Assembly: GCF_001424835.1 (NCBI RefSeq)
Contig: NZ_LMCQ01000001.1
Span: 460,753 to 524,752 of the forward strand
Length of the DNA: 64,000 bases
Direction: 5' to 3'
Source of the DNA: Variovorax sp. Root318D1
GTDB lineage: Bacteria; Pseudomonadota; Gammaproteobacteria; Burkholderiales; Burkholderiaceae_C
Shown: piece by piece, positions 1-7,725 of the stretch
Position numbering within the stretch: the stretch's first letter is position 1
How the letters are laid out: each line of letters starts with the position of its first letter
Program-made: the position numbers and the translations under genes
Notes under the pieces: generated by a model
Seen by the model: only the letters and a program-made list of their open reading frames with translations
Databases searched by the model: none
Told to the model about the DNA's origin: nothing

Positions 1-447
1 GGTATCGCCCGAGCGCAGGGCGACGTCGGCTTCGCCCTTCATCAAGTCGAGATACTTGTCGCTCATCACGAACTCGACGCGCAGTCCGGGGTACCGCGCA
101 TGAAAACGGTCGAGCAGCGTGGTCTGGGTGATGCGGTAGACCAGCGGCTCGGGGCAGGTCACGCGGATGACACCCACCGCTTCGAGCTGGGCCGATTCGA
201 GCTGCTGTTCGAGCGCGGCGACGGCTTGCGCCACGCTCTGTGCATAGGGCAGCAGCGCCTCGCCGAACTCCGTCAGCCGGTAGCCGGTGGGATGGCGCTG
301 CACGAGTGGTCGCCCGAGGCGGCGCTCCAGCTCGGCGAGCCGGCGCTGGACGGTGGACTGGTTCACCTGCAGCGCACGGCCGGCCGCCAGCGTGCTGTGG
401 TGGTGGGCAACCGCCAGGAAGTACTTGAGGTCGTTCCAGTCGAACAT
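1..447 (-). CDS. LysR-family transcriptional regulator (partial, C-terminus off the left edge)
   Basis: Reading the complement from 447 gives an open frame of 149 codons that runs off the window. The first residues, MFDWNDLKYFLAVA, are a typical LysR winged-helix start, followed by the recognition-helix region QSTVQRRLAELERRLG at about residues 29-44. The effector domain begins near residue 90 with VIRVTCPEPL. The gene diverges from the methyltransferase at 583 across 135 bp, so it may control that gene. The ligand cannot be judged because most of the sensor domain is missing. Confidence 0.85.
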   Translation of the reverse strand, partial: MFDWNDLKYFLAVAHHHSTLAAGRALQVNQSTVQRRLAELERRLGRPLVQRHPTGYRLTEFGEALLPYAQSVAQAVAALEQQLESAQLEAVGVIRVTCPEPLVYRITQTTLLDRFHARYPGLRVEFVMSDKYLDLMKGEADVALRSGDT

Positions 448-582
448 GGCGCGAGCTATGCGTTTGTGCGGCCCCATTCTGCATTCCTGCGGCTTACGCT
501 GGGGCATCTCGGCGCCTATGCTGGATTTAAACAGGGAGTGACAGCCAGCCGATGCCGCCCGACCCGGCGAATGAAAGGATCG

Positions 583-1509
583 ATGATGACCAACCCGTTG
601 ATCGCACCCGAAGTGGACGCCCAAGCGTTCAAGACCGCCATCCGCAGCGAGTGGGACCGCGCGGCCCCGGGATGGAACGGCCATGCCCCGCAGTTACGGC
701 AGTGGCTGGATCGCGCCACGGAGGCCATGCTCGAGATGGCCGGCGTCACGAAGGGTGCGCGCGTTCTGGACGTTGCCGCCGGCGCCGGCGACCAGACCCT
801 GGACGTGGCGCGGCGCGTCGGCCCCGATGGCTTCGTGCTCGCCACCGATCTGTCGCCCGTGATCCTGGCGCTGGCACAGGACAACGCCCGGCGCGCCGGC
901 CATGCCAACGTGCAAACCGAAGTGTCCGACGGCGAAAAGCTCCCGGTCGAGACGGCCAGCTTCGACGCCGTGGTGTGCAGGCTCGGTTTGATGCTTTTCC
1001 CGAATCCGCTGGATGGCCTGCGCGAGATGCACCGTGCGCTCAAACCCGGCGGCGGCGCCTGCACGCTGGTGTTCGGAAGGCCCGAGCGCAATCCGTGCGT
1101 CACGACCCTGATGTCGACGGCGATGAAGCATGCGGGACTGGCACCGCGCGACCCGTTCCAGCCCGGCACCCTGCTGAGCCTGGGACGCCCCGGGCTGATC
1201 GACGGGCTGTTCAAGGAGGCCGGCTTTACCGAGGTGGCCACTACGACGATCGATGCGCCGTTCAAGCTGCCCTCGGCGCGCCACTATCTGGATTTCGTCC
1301 GGGCATCGGCAAGCCCGGTCCGGCAGATCCTTGGCCGTTTGAGTGACAGCGCCGCGGCCGCCGCGTGGGCCGAGATGGAGGAGCGCCTCGCCGCCTTCAA
1401 CACCCCGTCAGGCTGGGAAGGCCCGAACGAACTGTTGCTGACGGCCGGGCGCCGATCGCCGCCTCAGCAGCCTTCGACCGCCACCAGCGAGTCGACCGCC
1501 GCCGGCTGA
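583..1509 (+). CDS. Class I SAM-dependent methyltransferase
   Basis: A 308-residue protein with a Rossmann methyltransferase fold. Motif I, VLDVAAGAGDQTLDVA, is followed by an acidic loop (ATDLSP) and a motif-IV-like stretch VVCRLGLMLFPNP, as in UbiE/Methyltransf_11 proteins. The reading frame stays open back to position 100, but that upstream part overlaps the divergent LysR gene and looks non-coding. AAAGGA at 573-578 sits correctly for ATG 583 (ATG 586 is equally possible). The substrate is unknown. It converges on hmp with an 18-bp gap. Confidence 0.85.
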   Translation: MMTNPLIAPEVDAQAFKTAIRSEWDRAAPGWNGHAPQLRQWLDRATEAMLEMAGVTKGARVLDVAAGAGDQTLDVARRVGPDGFVLATDLSPVILALAQDNARRAGHANVQTEVSDGEKLPVETASFDAVVCRLGLMLFPNPLDGLREMHRALKPGGGACTLVFGRPERNPCVTTLMSTAMKHAGLAPRDPFQPGTLLSLGRPGLIDGLFKEAGFTEVATTTIDAPFKLPSARHYLDFVRASASPVRQILGRLSDSAAAAAWAEMEERLAAFNTPSGWEGPNELLLTAGRRSPPQQPSTATSESTAAG

Positions 1510-1527
1510 CGCAGCCTGCCGGCGTCC

Positions 1528-2718
1528 TCAGGCCTCCAGCGCCTCCAGCGGCCCGAAGAACTCGTAGCGCAGCTGCTGCTTCGGAACGCCGAGCGCCAGG
1601 CCGTTGGCGTACACCGCCTTCATGAAAGGTTTCGGCCCGAGGAAGTAGAGGTCCACGTCGCGGTCTTCAGGCAGCTGCTGCGCGAGCAACTCGCGGGTCA
1701 CGAAGCCCGTAGCGTGCGGCCGGTCGGCATCGCGCGGCGTGTCGTACACATAGACAGGCTTCACGTTGGCATGCTTGGCCGCCAGCGCGTCGACGCGCGC
1801 GCGGAACGCGTGGGCGCCGCCATGCCGCGCCGCGTGAATGAAATGCACCGGCCGGCCGGTGTGCGCCATCGACTCGAGCATGCTCATGGCCGGCGTGATG
1901 CCGACACCGCCGGTCACCAGCACCAGCGGGCGCGCGCTTTCGCCGGTGGCCGTGGGCTGCAGCACGAATTCGCCGCAGGGCGCCTGCACCTTCAGCAGCG
2001 TGCCGACAGTGGCGGCCTGATGCAGCCAGTTCGATGCCTTGCCGCCCTCCTCCTTCTTGACGCTGATGCGGTACCAGGCCTTGCCCGGTGCATCGGACAG
2101 CGAGTAGTTGCGCCGCAGGGGTTCGCCGTCGATGTTCAGCACCAGCGTGAGGTACTGGCCCGGCGAGAACGTGAGCAGTGGACCGCCGTCGGTCGGCTCC
2201 AGGTAGAACGAGGTGATGACTTCGCTCTCGTCCTCGCGCCTCGCCACGCGAAACTCGCGCTCGCCGCGCCAGCCGCCGGTCTGCGCGGCGTTGGCGCGGT
2301 AGACCTCTTCTTCCGCGGCAATCAAGAGTGACGCCAGCGATTGGTAGGCCTCGCCCCATGCCGCGATGATCTCGTCGGTTGCGGCGTCGCCGAGCACGTC
2401 CTTGATGGCGCGCAGCAGGCAGGCGCCGACGACCGGGTAGTGCTCGGGCAGCACGCCCAGCGCGGCGTGCTTCTGGATGATGCGCGGCAGCGCACCGGCA
2501 ATTTCATCGAGGCGGTCGATGTACGTGGCATAGGCCAGCACCGCGCCCGCGAGCGCACGCGCCTGGCTGCCGGCGGCCTGGTGCGCCTCGTTGAAGAACG
2601 CCTTCACCTCCGGATGGCTCTCGAACATGATCCGGTAGAAGTGGCTGGTGATGGCCTCTCCATGTGCCTGAAGCGCGGGCACGGTGGCTTTGACGATGGC
2701 GATGGTCTGCGGGTTCAT
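1528..2718 (-). CDS. hmp: Flavohemoprotein, nitric oxide dioxygenase
   Basis: This 396-residue protein oxidises nitric oxide to nitrate with O2 and NAD(P)H in the cytosol. The globin domain (about 1-140) keeps the distal Tyr/Gln pair (Y28, Q52) and proximal His84. It is followed by a ferredoxin-reductase FAD domain with the RNYSLSD motif and an NAD domain with GGVGITPAMSML. Length and domain order match E. coli Hmp. It is transcribed divergently from the norR-like activator across 144 bp, the usual arrangement for NO-induced hmp, so control by that activator is the natural inference. Confidence 0.97.
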   Translation of the reverse strand: MNPQTIAIVKATVPALQAHGEAITSHFYRIMFESHPEVKAFFNEAHQAAGSQARALAGAVLAYATYIDRLDEIAGALPRIIQKHAALGVLPEHYPVVGACLLRAIKDVLGDAATDEIIAAWGEAYQSLASLLIAAEEEVYRANAAQTGGWRGEREFRVARREDESEVITSFYLEPTDGGPLLTFSPGQYLTLVLNIDGEPLRRNYSLSDAPGKAWYRISVKKEEGGKASNWLHQAATVGTLLKVQAPCGEFVLQPTATGESARPLVLVTGGVGITPAMSMLESMAHTGRPVHFIHAARHGGAHAFRARVDALAAKHANVKPVYVYDTPRDADRPHATGFVTRELLAQQLPEDRDVDLYFLGPKPFMKAVYANGLALGVPKQQLRYEFFGPLEALEA

Positions 2719-2796
2719 GGTGGGTCTGTCTCGGGTTGAAAAAATGAAGCTTGCTGTTCCCTCTCACGTTCCGTGCCAGCCGGCCGGCCCCTCGCA

Positions 2797-2812
2797 AGTG
2801 CCCGTGGGCACT
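2797..2812. promoter_or_regulatory. Inverted repeat between hmp and norR, candidate operator
   Basis: AGTGCCC and GGGCACT form a perfect 7-bp inverted repeat with a 2-nt spacer, 79 bp upstream of the hmp start in the divergent region. It does not match the GT-N7-AC core described for E. coli NorR, and no convincing -24/-12 sigma-54 promoter was found beside it. It may be a binding site for NorR or another regulator. Confidence 0.35.
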
Positions 2813-2862
2813 GGGGATTCTCAATGCGTGGTCAAATTCGCAACAGAACCAACGTTGCGTTT

Positions 2863-4443
2863 ATGACCACAGACAGTGTCAATCGGACCACGGCGAGCGA
2901 AGGCAGCCGCTATCGCCCGCTCCTTGCCGCGGCGCGCGAACTCGTCCGGTGCGACGCCGCCGCGCTGCTGCAGCTCGACGGCCAAGTGCTCAGGCCGATC
3001 GCGGTGGATGGGCTGAGCGACGAGACGCTGGGGCGTCAGTTTCCGATCGCATCGCACCCGCGCTTCGCACGCCTGCTCGAAAGCGACCGGGGCTTGCGCT
3101 TCGCCCACGACTGCGGCCTGCCCGATCCCTATGACGGCCTCGTCGCGGGACAGCCGGGCATCCTGCCCGTGCACGACTGCATGGGGGCGCCGCTTCGGCT
3201 GCGCGGTGTGGTCTGGGGCTTGCTGACACTGGACGCGCTCGAGCCCGGCGCGTTCGAGACCGTGACGCCGGCGCAGCTCGACGCCATGGTCGCGCTGGTC
3301 GAGACCGGTATCGAGGCCGCCCACACGATCCAGGAAATGGAAGCGCGCGCCCTGCGCGAGCACGCCGTCGCACAGGCCCTGCGCTCGGGCCGCGGCACCA
3401 CGCGCGAGCTGCTCGGGAGCAGCGCCGCGATGAAGCAGTTGTGCAGCGAGATCGACACGGTCGCGGTGTCCGACCTCACGGTGCTGCTGCTCGGCGAGAC
3501 CGGCGTGGGCAAGGACCTGGTGGCGCAGCGGCTGCATGCGCATTCACGGCGCCGCGAGCAGCCGCTGGTGCAGGTGAACTGCGCGGCGCTGCCCGAGTCG
3601 CTGGCCGACAGCGAGCTGTTCGGCCACAAGCGCGGCGCATTCACCGGCGCGGTGCAGGACCGCGACGGCAAGTTCGAGATCGCCGACGGCGGCACGCTCT
3701 TTCTCGACGAGGTCGGCGAACTGCCGCTGACGGTGCAGGCCAAGCTGCTGCGCGTGCTGCAAAGCGGCGAGGTGCAGCGGCCGGGCAGCGACCGGACCCT
3801 GAAGGTCGACGTGCGCGTGATCGCGGCCACCAACCGCGACCTGCCCGCCGCCATTGCGCAGGGCCGCTTCCGCGCCGACCTCTACCACCGGCTCTCGGTC
3901 TATCCGCTGGTGGTGCCGCCGCTGCGCGAACGCGGGCGCGACGTGGTGGCGCTGGCCGGCGGCTTCCTCGAAGAGAACCAGCATCGCCTGGGCGCGCGCA
4001 ACCTGCGGCTGTCGCCGGCTTCGAAGGCCGCCCTGCTGGCGCACAGCTGGCCCGGCAACGTGCGCGAACTCGAGCACGTGATCAGCCGCGCATCGCTTCG
4101 GGCCTTCACGGAGCAGCGCCGCGGCGCGCGCTGGACGGCGATCGAGCCGCATCACCTGGCGCTCGACGCTGCGGCAGTCGGCATTTCGGAGGCGCTGTCT
4201 GCGCCGCCCCTGCCCTCCCCCGCGCCCACGGCGGTTCCAGCAGGCGACCAAGCGGGCCTTGCCGCCGCGGGCGGCACGCTGCGCGAAGCCACGGAAGCCT
4301 TCCAGCGGGCGTGGCTTGCGGACGCGCTGGCGCGGCACCACGGACACGTGGCCAACGCCGCGCGCGAGGCCGGCATCGACCGCAGCAACTTTCATCGGAT
4401 GCTGCGCAAGCTCGGCATGAAGCCGTCCGCGTCAGGCGCTTGA
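2863..4443 (+). CDS. norR: NorR-type nitric oxide-responsive sigma-54 activator
   Basis: A 526-residue bacterial enhancer-binding protein. An N-terminal GAF domain (about 1-170) carries an H-D-C element (H104, C106) like the non-haem iron ligands of NorR. The AAA+ domain (about 190-420) has Walker A GETGVGKD, the sigma-54 contact loop GAFTGA and Walker [10 protein letters not shown] Fis-type HTH lies at the C-terminus ([17 protein letters not shown]). The frame is open from 2773, but ATG 2863 gives the usual short N-terminus and no clear ribosome site decides it. The gene is divergent from hmp, its probable target. Confidence 0.9.
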   Translation: MTTDSVNRTTASEGSRYRPLLAAARELVRCDAAALLQLDGQVLRPIAVDGLSDETLGRQFPIASHPRFARLLESDRGLRFAHDCGLPDPYDGLVAGQPGILPVHDCMGAPLRLRGVVWGLLTLDALEPGAFETVTPAQLDAMVALVETGIEAAHTIQEMEARALREHAVAQALRSGRGTTRELLGSSAAMKQLCSEIDTVAVSDLTVLLLGETGVGKDLVAQRLHAHSRRREQPLVQVNCAALPESLADSELFGHKRGAFTGAVQDRDGKFEIADGGTLFLDEVGELPLTVQAKLLRVLQSGEVQRPGSDRTLKVDVRVIAATNRDLPAAIAQGRFRADLYHRLSVYPLVVPPLRERGRDVVALAGGFLEENQHRLGARNLRLSPASKAALLAHSWPGNVRELEHVISRASLRAFTEQRRGARWTAIEPHHLALDAAAVGISEALSAPPLPSPAPTAVPAGDQAGLAAAGGTLREATEAFQRAWLADALARHHGHVANAAREAGIDRSNFHRMLRKLGMKPSASGA

Positions 4444-5556
4444 ACGCGCGCCGCGCTTCGGGGCCGGCGTCGGCGCTGGCGCCGGCCGAAGCGATTCGAA
4501 GGCCTCCGACAGCGACAGCACGCGGCCGCAGTTCACCGCCTGGTAGCCCGGCAGCCGGTTCACCGCCTCCTGGTAGGCATCGCTGCGCAGGATGGCCAGC
4601 ATCCGCTGCACGATGGGCGCGGTGAGCGAGCGCTCGTCGCACAGCAGGAAGTAGCGCTCCACCTGGTTGGAGATGAAGTCCAGCTTGAACTGGCGCGCCG
4701 GCGTCTCCACGCCATAGCCCGCATCGGCCATGCCGCTGGCCACGAAGGCCGCCACGGCCGCATGCGTGAACTCGCATTGCTCGTAGCCCTTGATCGTTTC
4801 GGGCGCGATGCCCTGCTCGCGCAATTGCAGGTCGAACAGGTAGCGCGTGCCCGAGCCCGCCTGCCGGTTGATGAAGCGGATACCGGGACGCGCCAGATCG
4901 GCCAGCGTGTAGATCTTCTTCGGGTTGCCCGGCGCCACCATCAAGCCCTGGTGCCGCGTGGCCATGCCGATGACTTTCTGCGTGTCGGGGTTGAGCCAGG
5001 CGCCGTAGTGGGCGATGGCTTCGGCCTCGAACGCCCCCAGCGGCACGTGAAAGCCCGCCACGTCGCAACTGCCGTGGTGCAGCGATGCCACGGCTTCCTC
5101 GCTGCCGCAGTAGCGCAGATCGCCCGGCACCTGCGCCGCGGCCAGGAAGCCGTGCAGCGCCTCGATGGCGAAGCCGTGGCTCGCGTGGATGCGCAGCAGC
5201 GTGGGCGCGGTGGGAATCAGCTTCTCGATCTCGGCGCCGAGTTCGGAAGCCAGCGAATCGAGCAGCGGCGACAGGCGCGCCGTGATGCGGCGGTCGGCCC
5301 ACACCAGCTTTTCGCCCAATGGGGTGAGGCTGGAGCCCTTGCCGCGCTGCATGGCCACCAGCGGCTGGCCGAACATGGTTTCGCCCTGGCGGATGAGCTC
5401 CCAGGCATGGCGGTAGGACACGCCGCTTGCGGTGCACGCGCTCGACAGGCTGCCGTGCTCCAGCACCTTCACCAGCAGTTCGATCACCCGCGGCGCCAGC
5501 GCCGCGCCGTCGGGCTGGCGAATGGTCCATTGCGGCTTGATGTGCACTTCATGCAT
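4432..5556 (-). CDS. fdsR: ModE-like HTH plus periplasmic-binding-like domain regulator of formate dehydrogenase
   Basis: A 374-residue regulator. The N-terminal winged helix (about 18-90, with [24 protein letters not shown]) resembles ModE/LysR proteins. The remainder is a PBP-like ligand domain related to molybdate/phosphate binding proteins ([15 protein letters not shown] near 215, then the ADAGYGVE loop). It diverges from fdsG across 123 bp. From memory, Cupriavidus FdsR, which both represses and activates fdsGBACD, has this position and build, so I use that name by context. Its 3' end overlaps the norR 3' end by 12 bp. Confidence 0.72.
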   Translation of the reverse strand: MHEVHIKPQWTIRQPDGAALAPRVIELLVKVLEHGSLSSACTASGVSYRHAWELIRQGETMFGQPLVAMQRGKGSSLTPLGEKLVWADRRITARLSPLLDSLASELGAEIEKLIPTAPTLLRIHASHGFAIEALHGFLAAAQVPGDLRYCGSEEAVASLHHGSCDVAGFHVPLGAFEAEAIAHYGAWLNPDTQKVIGMATRHQGLMVAPGNPKKIYTLADLARPGIRFINRQAGSGTRYLFDLQLREQGIAPETIKGYEQCEFTHAAVAAFVASGMADAGYGVETPARQFKLDFISNQVERYFLLCDERSLTAPIVQRMLAILRSDAYQEAVNRLPGYQAVNCGRVLSLSEAFESLRPAPAPTPAPKRGARSSA

Positions 5557-5660
5557 GAGTTTCGGCTTTTGAAAGCATATTTATTGGGTTGTGCGCTTCA
5601 TATTGTGGCGTCTTCAGTCGCTCCATACACTCGCGCAACCACGAATATCGCAACTCCGAA

Positions 5661-5668
5661 TTTAGGAG
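5661..5668 (+). promoter_or_regulatory. Strong Shine-Dalgarno site for fdsG
   Basis: TTAGGAGG at about 5661-5668 is complementary to the 16S rRNA 3' end and lies 11 bases before ATG 5680. It is one of the strongest ribosome sites in the window and fits high expression of the first gene of the operon. Confidence 0.7.
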
Positions 5669-5679
5669 GTTGAAGGCAT

Positions 5680-6144
5680 ATGCAAAACCTGGGCATCGCG
5701 ACCACCATCGCCGCCGCGCACAAGGATGTTCCCGGCGGGCTGCTGCCCGCGCTGCACGGCATCCAGGATGCGCTGGGGCACATCCCGCCGGAGGCCGTGC
5801 CCCTCATTGCCGAGCAGTTCAACCTGTCGCGCGCCGAGGTGCATGGCGTGGTCAGCTACTACCACCACTTCCGTTCCGCGCCGGCCGGCCGCGTGCTGGT
5901 GCAGGTCTGCCGGGCCGAAGCTTGCAAGTCCATGGGGGCGGATGCGCTGCTCGCGCATGCGGCGGATCGGCTGGGCTGCGACGTGCACGGCACCTCGGCG
6001 GACGGCCAGTGTTCGCTGGAGCCGGTGTTCTGCCTCGGCCTGTGCGCCTCGTCGCCGGCCATCGCGGTGAACGACGAGGTGCATGCGCGCATCACGCCGG
6101 CGCTGTTCGACGCCATCGTCGAAGAAGCACGGAGCGCCTCATGA
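5680..6144 (+). CDS. fdsG: NAD-dependent formate dehydrogenase gamma subunit (NuoE-like)
   Basis: A 154-residue [2Fe-2S] protein of the NuoE/thioredoxin-like ferredoxin family. The four ligands are visible as C77 and C82 (VCRAEAC) and C118 and C122 (CLGLC). In the soluble FdsABG complex it passes electrons between the Mo-containing large subunit and the flavin subunit. It opens the operon, and its TGA overlaps the fdsB ATG by 4 bp. Confidence 0.96.
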   Translation: MQNLGIATTIAAAHKDVPGGLLPALHGIQDALGHIPPEAVPLIAEQFNLSRAEVHGVVSYYHHFRSAPAGRVLVQVCRAEACKSMGADALLAHAADRLGCDVHGTSADGQCSLEPVFCLGLCASSPAIAVNDEVHARITPALFDAIVEEARSAS

Positions 6145-7697
6145 CCGTCACCCTCTATGTTCCACGCGACTCCGCGGCACTGGCCGTCGACGCCGAGCGG
6201 GTCGCCCGACGGATCGCGGCGGAAGCCCGTGCGCGCCATGCGGATGTGCGCATCGTGCGCAACGGCTCGCGCGGCCTGTTCTGGCTGGAGACGCTGGTCG
6301 AAGTGGCCACGCCGGCGGGCCGCGTGGCCTACGGCCCGGTCTCGCCGGCCGATGTCGCCGGCCTGTTCGATGCCGGTTTTCTTGCCGGCGGCGCCCATGC
6401 GCTGAACCTGGGCCTGACCGAAGAGATTCCCTACCTGAAGAAGCAGGAGCGCCTGACCTTCGCCCGCATGGGCGTGACCGATCCGGTTTCGGTGGCCGAC
6501 TATGAGGCGCATGAAGGCTTTGCGGGACTGCGCCGCGCGCTGACGCTCGCGCCTACGCAAATCGTGCAGCAGGTGCTCGATTCCGGACTGCGTGGCCGCG
6601 GCGGCGCCGCCTTCCCGGCCGGGATCAAGTGGAAGACCGTGCTGGCCGCGGAGGCGCCGCAAAAATACATCGTCTGCAATGCGGACGAAGGCGACTCGGG
6701 CACCTTCTCGGACCGCATGACGATGGAAGGCGATCCGCTGATGCTGGTCGAAGGCATGGTCATCGCCGGCCTTGCGACCGGCGCGACCGAAGGCTACATC
6801 TACGTGCGTTCGGAATACCCGCATTCCATCGCCACGCTGAACGAGGCCATCCGCAACGCGGAGCAGGCGGGCTTTCTCGGCGACGACATCCTGGGGTCGG
6901 GCCGCCGCTTCCGCCTCATCGTGCGCAAGGCGGCCGGCGCGTACGTGTGCGGCGAGGAGACTGCGCTGCTCGAAAGCCTGGAAGGCCGCCGCGGCATCGT
7001 GCGCGCCAAGCCGCCGCTGCCGGCGCTGCAGGGGCTGTTCGGCCAGCCGACCGTGATCAACAACGTGATCACGCTGGCCTCGGTGCCCCTCATCCTGGCG
7101 CGTGGCGCGGACTTCTACAAACACTTCGGCATGGGCCGCTCGCGCGGCACGCTGCCGTTTCAGCTGGCCGGCAACATCCGGCATGGCGGCCTGGTCGAAA
7201 AGGCATTCGGCCTGAGCTTGCGCGAACTGCTCTACGACTTCGGCGGCGGCAGCGCGAGCGGCCGGCCGATCAAGGCGGTGCAGGTGGGCGGTCCGCTGGG
7301 TGCCTACGTGCCCGAATCGCAATGGGATCTGCCGCTCGACTACGAGGCCTATGCGGCCGTGGGCGCAGTGGTCGGGCACGGCGGCATCGTGGTGCACGAC
7401 GACACGGCCGACATGTCGCAGCTGGCCCGGTATGCGATGGAGTTCTGCGCGATCGAGTCCTGCGGCAAGTGCACCCCCTGCCGCATCGGCTCCACGCGCG
7501 GCGTGGAAGTGATCGACAAGATCACCAGCAACCAGAACCGGCCGCAGCAGGTCATTCTCCTGCGCGACCTGTGCGACACCATGCTGCACGGTTCGCTCTG
7601 CGCCATGGGCGGCATGACGCCCTACCCCGTGCTGTCGGCCATCAATCACTACCCCGAGGACTTCGGCATCGAAGCCCCCGACCGCGCTGCGGCCTGA
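6141..7697 (+). CDS. fdsB: NAD-dependent formate dehydrogenase beta subunit (NuoF-like diaphorase)
   Basis: A 518-residue flavoprotein that reduces NAD+ using electrons from formate. An N-terminal thioredoxin-like region (about 1-110) precedes the NuoF core. The core has the FMN/NAD glycine-rich segment RGRGGAAFPAGIKW near residue 150 and the [4Fe-4S] site ESCGKCTPCRIG near 438, with its last Cys in GSLCAMGG. The start is fixed by the ATGA overlap with fdsG; the longer open frame upstream is a shadow of fdsG. Confidence 0.96.
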   Translation: MTVTLYVPRDSAALAVDAERVARRIAAEARARHADVRIVRNGSRGLFWLETLVEVATPAGRVAYGPVSPADVAGLFDAGFLAGGAHALNLGLTEEIPYLKKQERLTFARMGVTDPVSVADYEAHEGFAGLRRALTLAPTQIVQQVLDSGLRGRGGAAFPAGIKWKTVLAAEAPQKYIVCNADEGDSGTFSDRMTMEGDPLMLVEGMVIAGLATGATEGYIYVRSEYPHSIATLNEAIRNAEQAGFLGDDILGSGRRFRLIVRKAAGAYVCGEETALLESLEGRRGIVRAKPPLPALQGLFGQPTVINNVITLASVPLILARGADFYKHFGMGRSRGTLPFQLAGNIRHGGLVEKAFGLSLRELLYDFGGGSASGRPIKAVQVGGPLGAYVPESQWDLPLDYEAYAAVGAVVGHGGIVVHDDTADMSQLARYAMEFCAIESCGKCTPCRIGSTRGVEVIDKITSNQNRPQQVILLRDLCDTMLHGSLCAMGGMTPYPVLSAINHYPEDFGIEAPDRAAA

Positions 7698-7725
7698 CCG
7701 GCAAGACGAACAGGAGACACACCCC

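Noticed and set aside
100..582. N-terminal extension of the methyltransferase frame
   Set aside because: It overlaps the divergent LysR gene completely and reads as its antisense; a ribosome site supports the start at 583.
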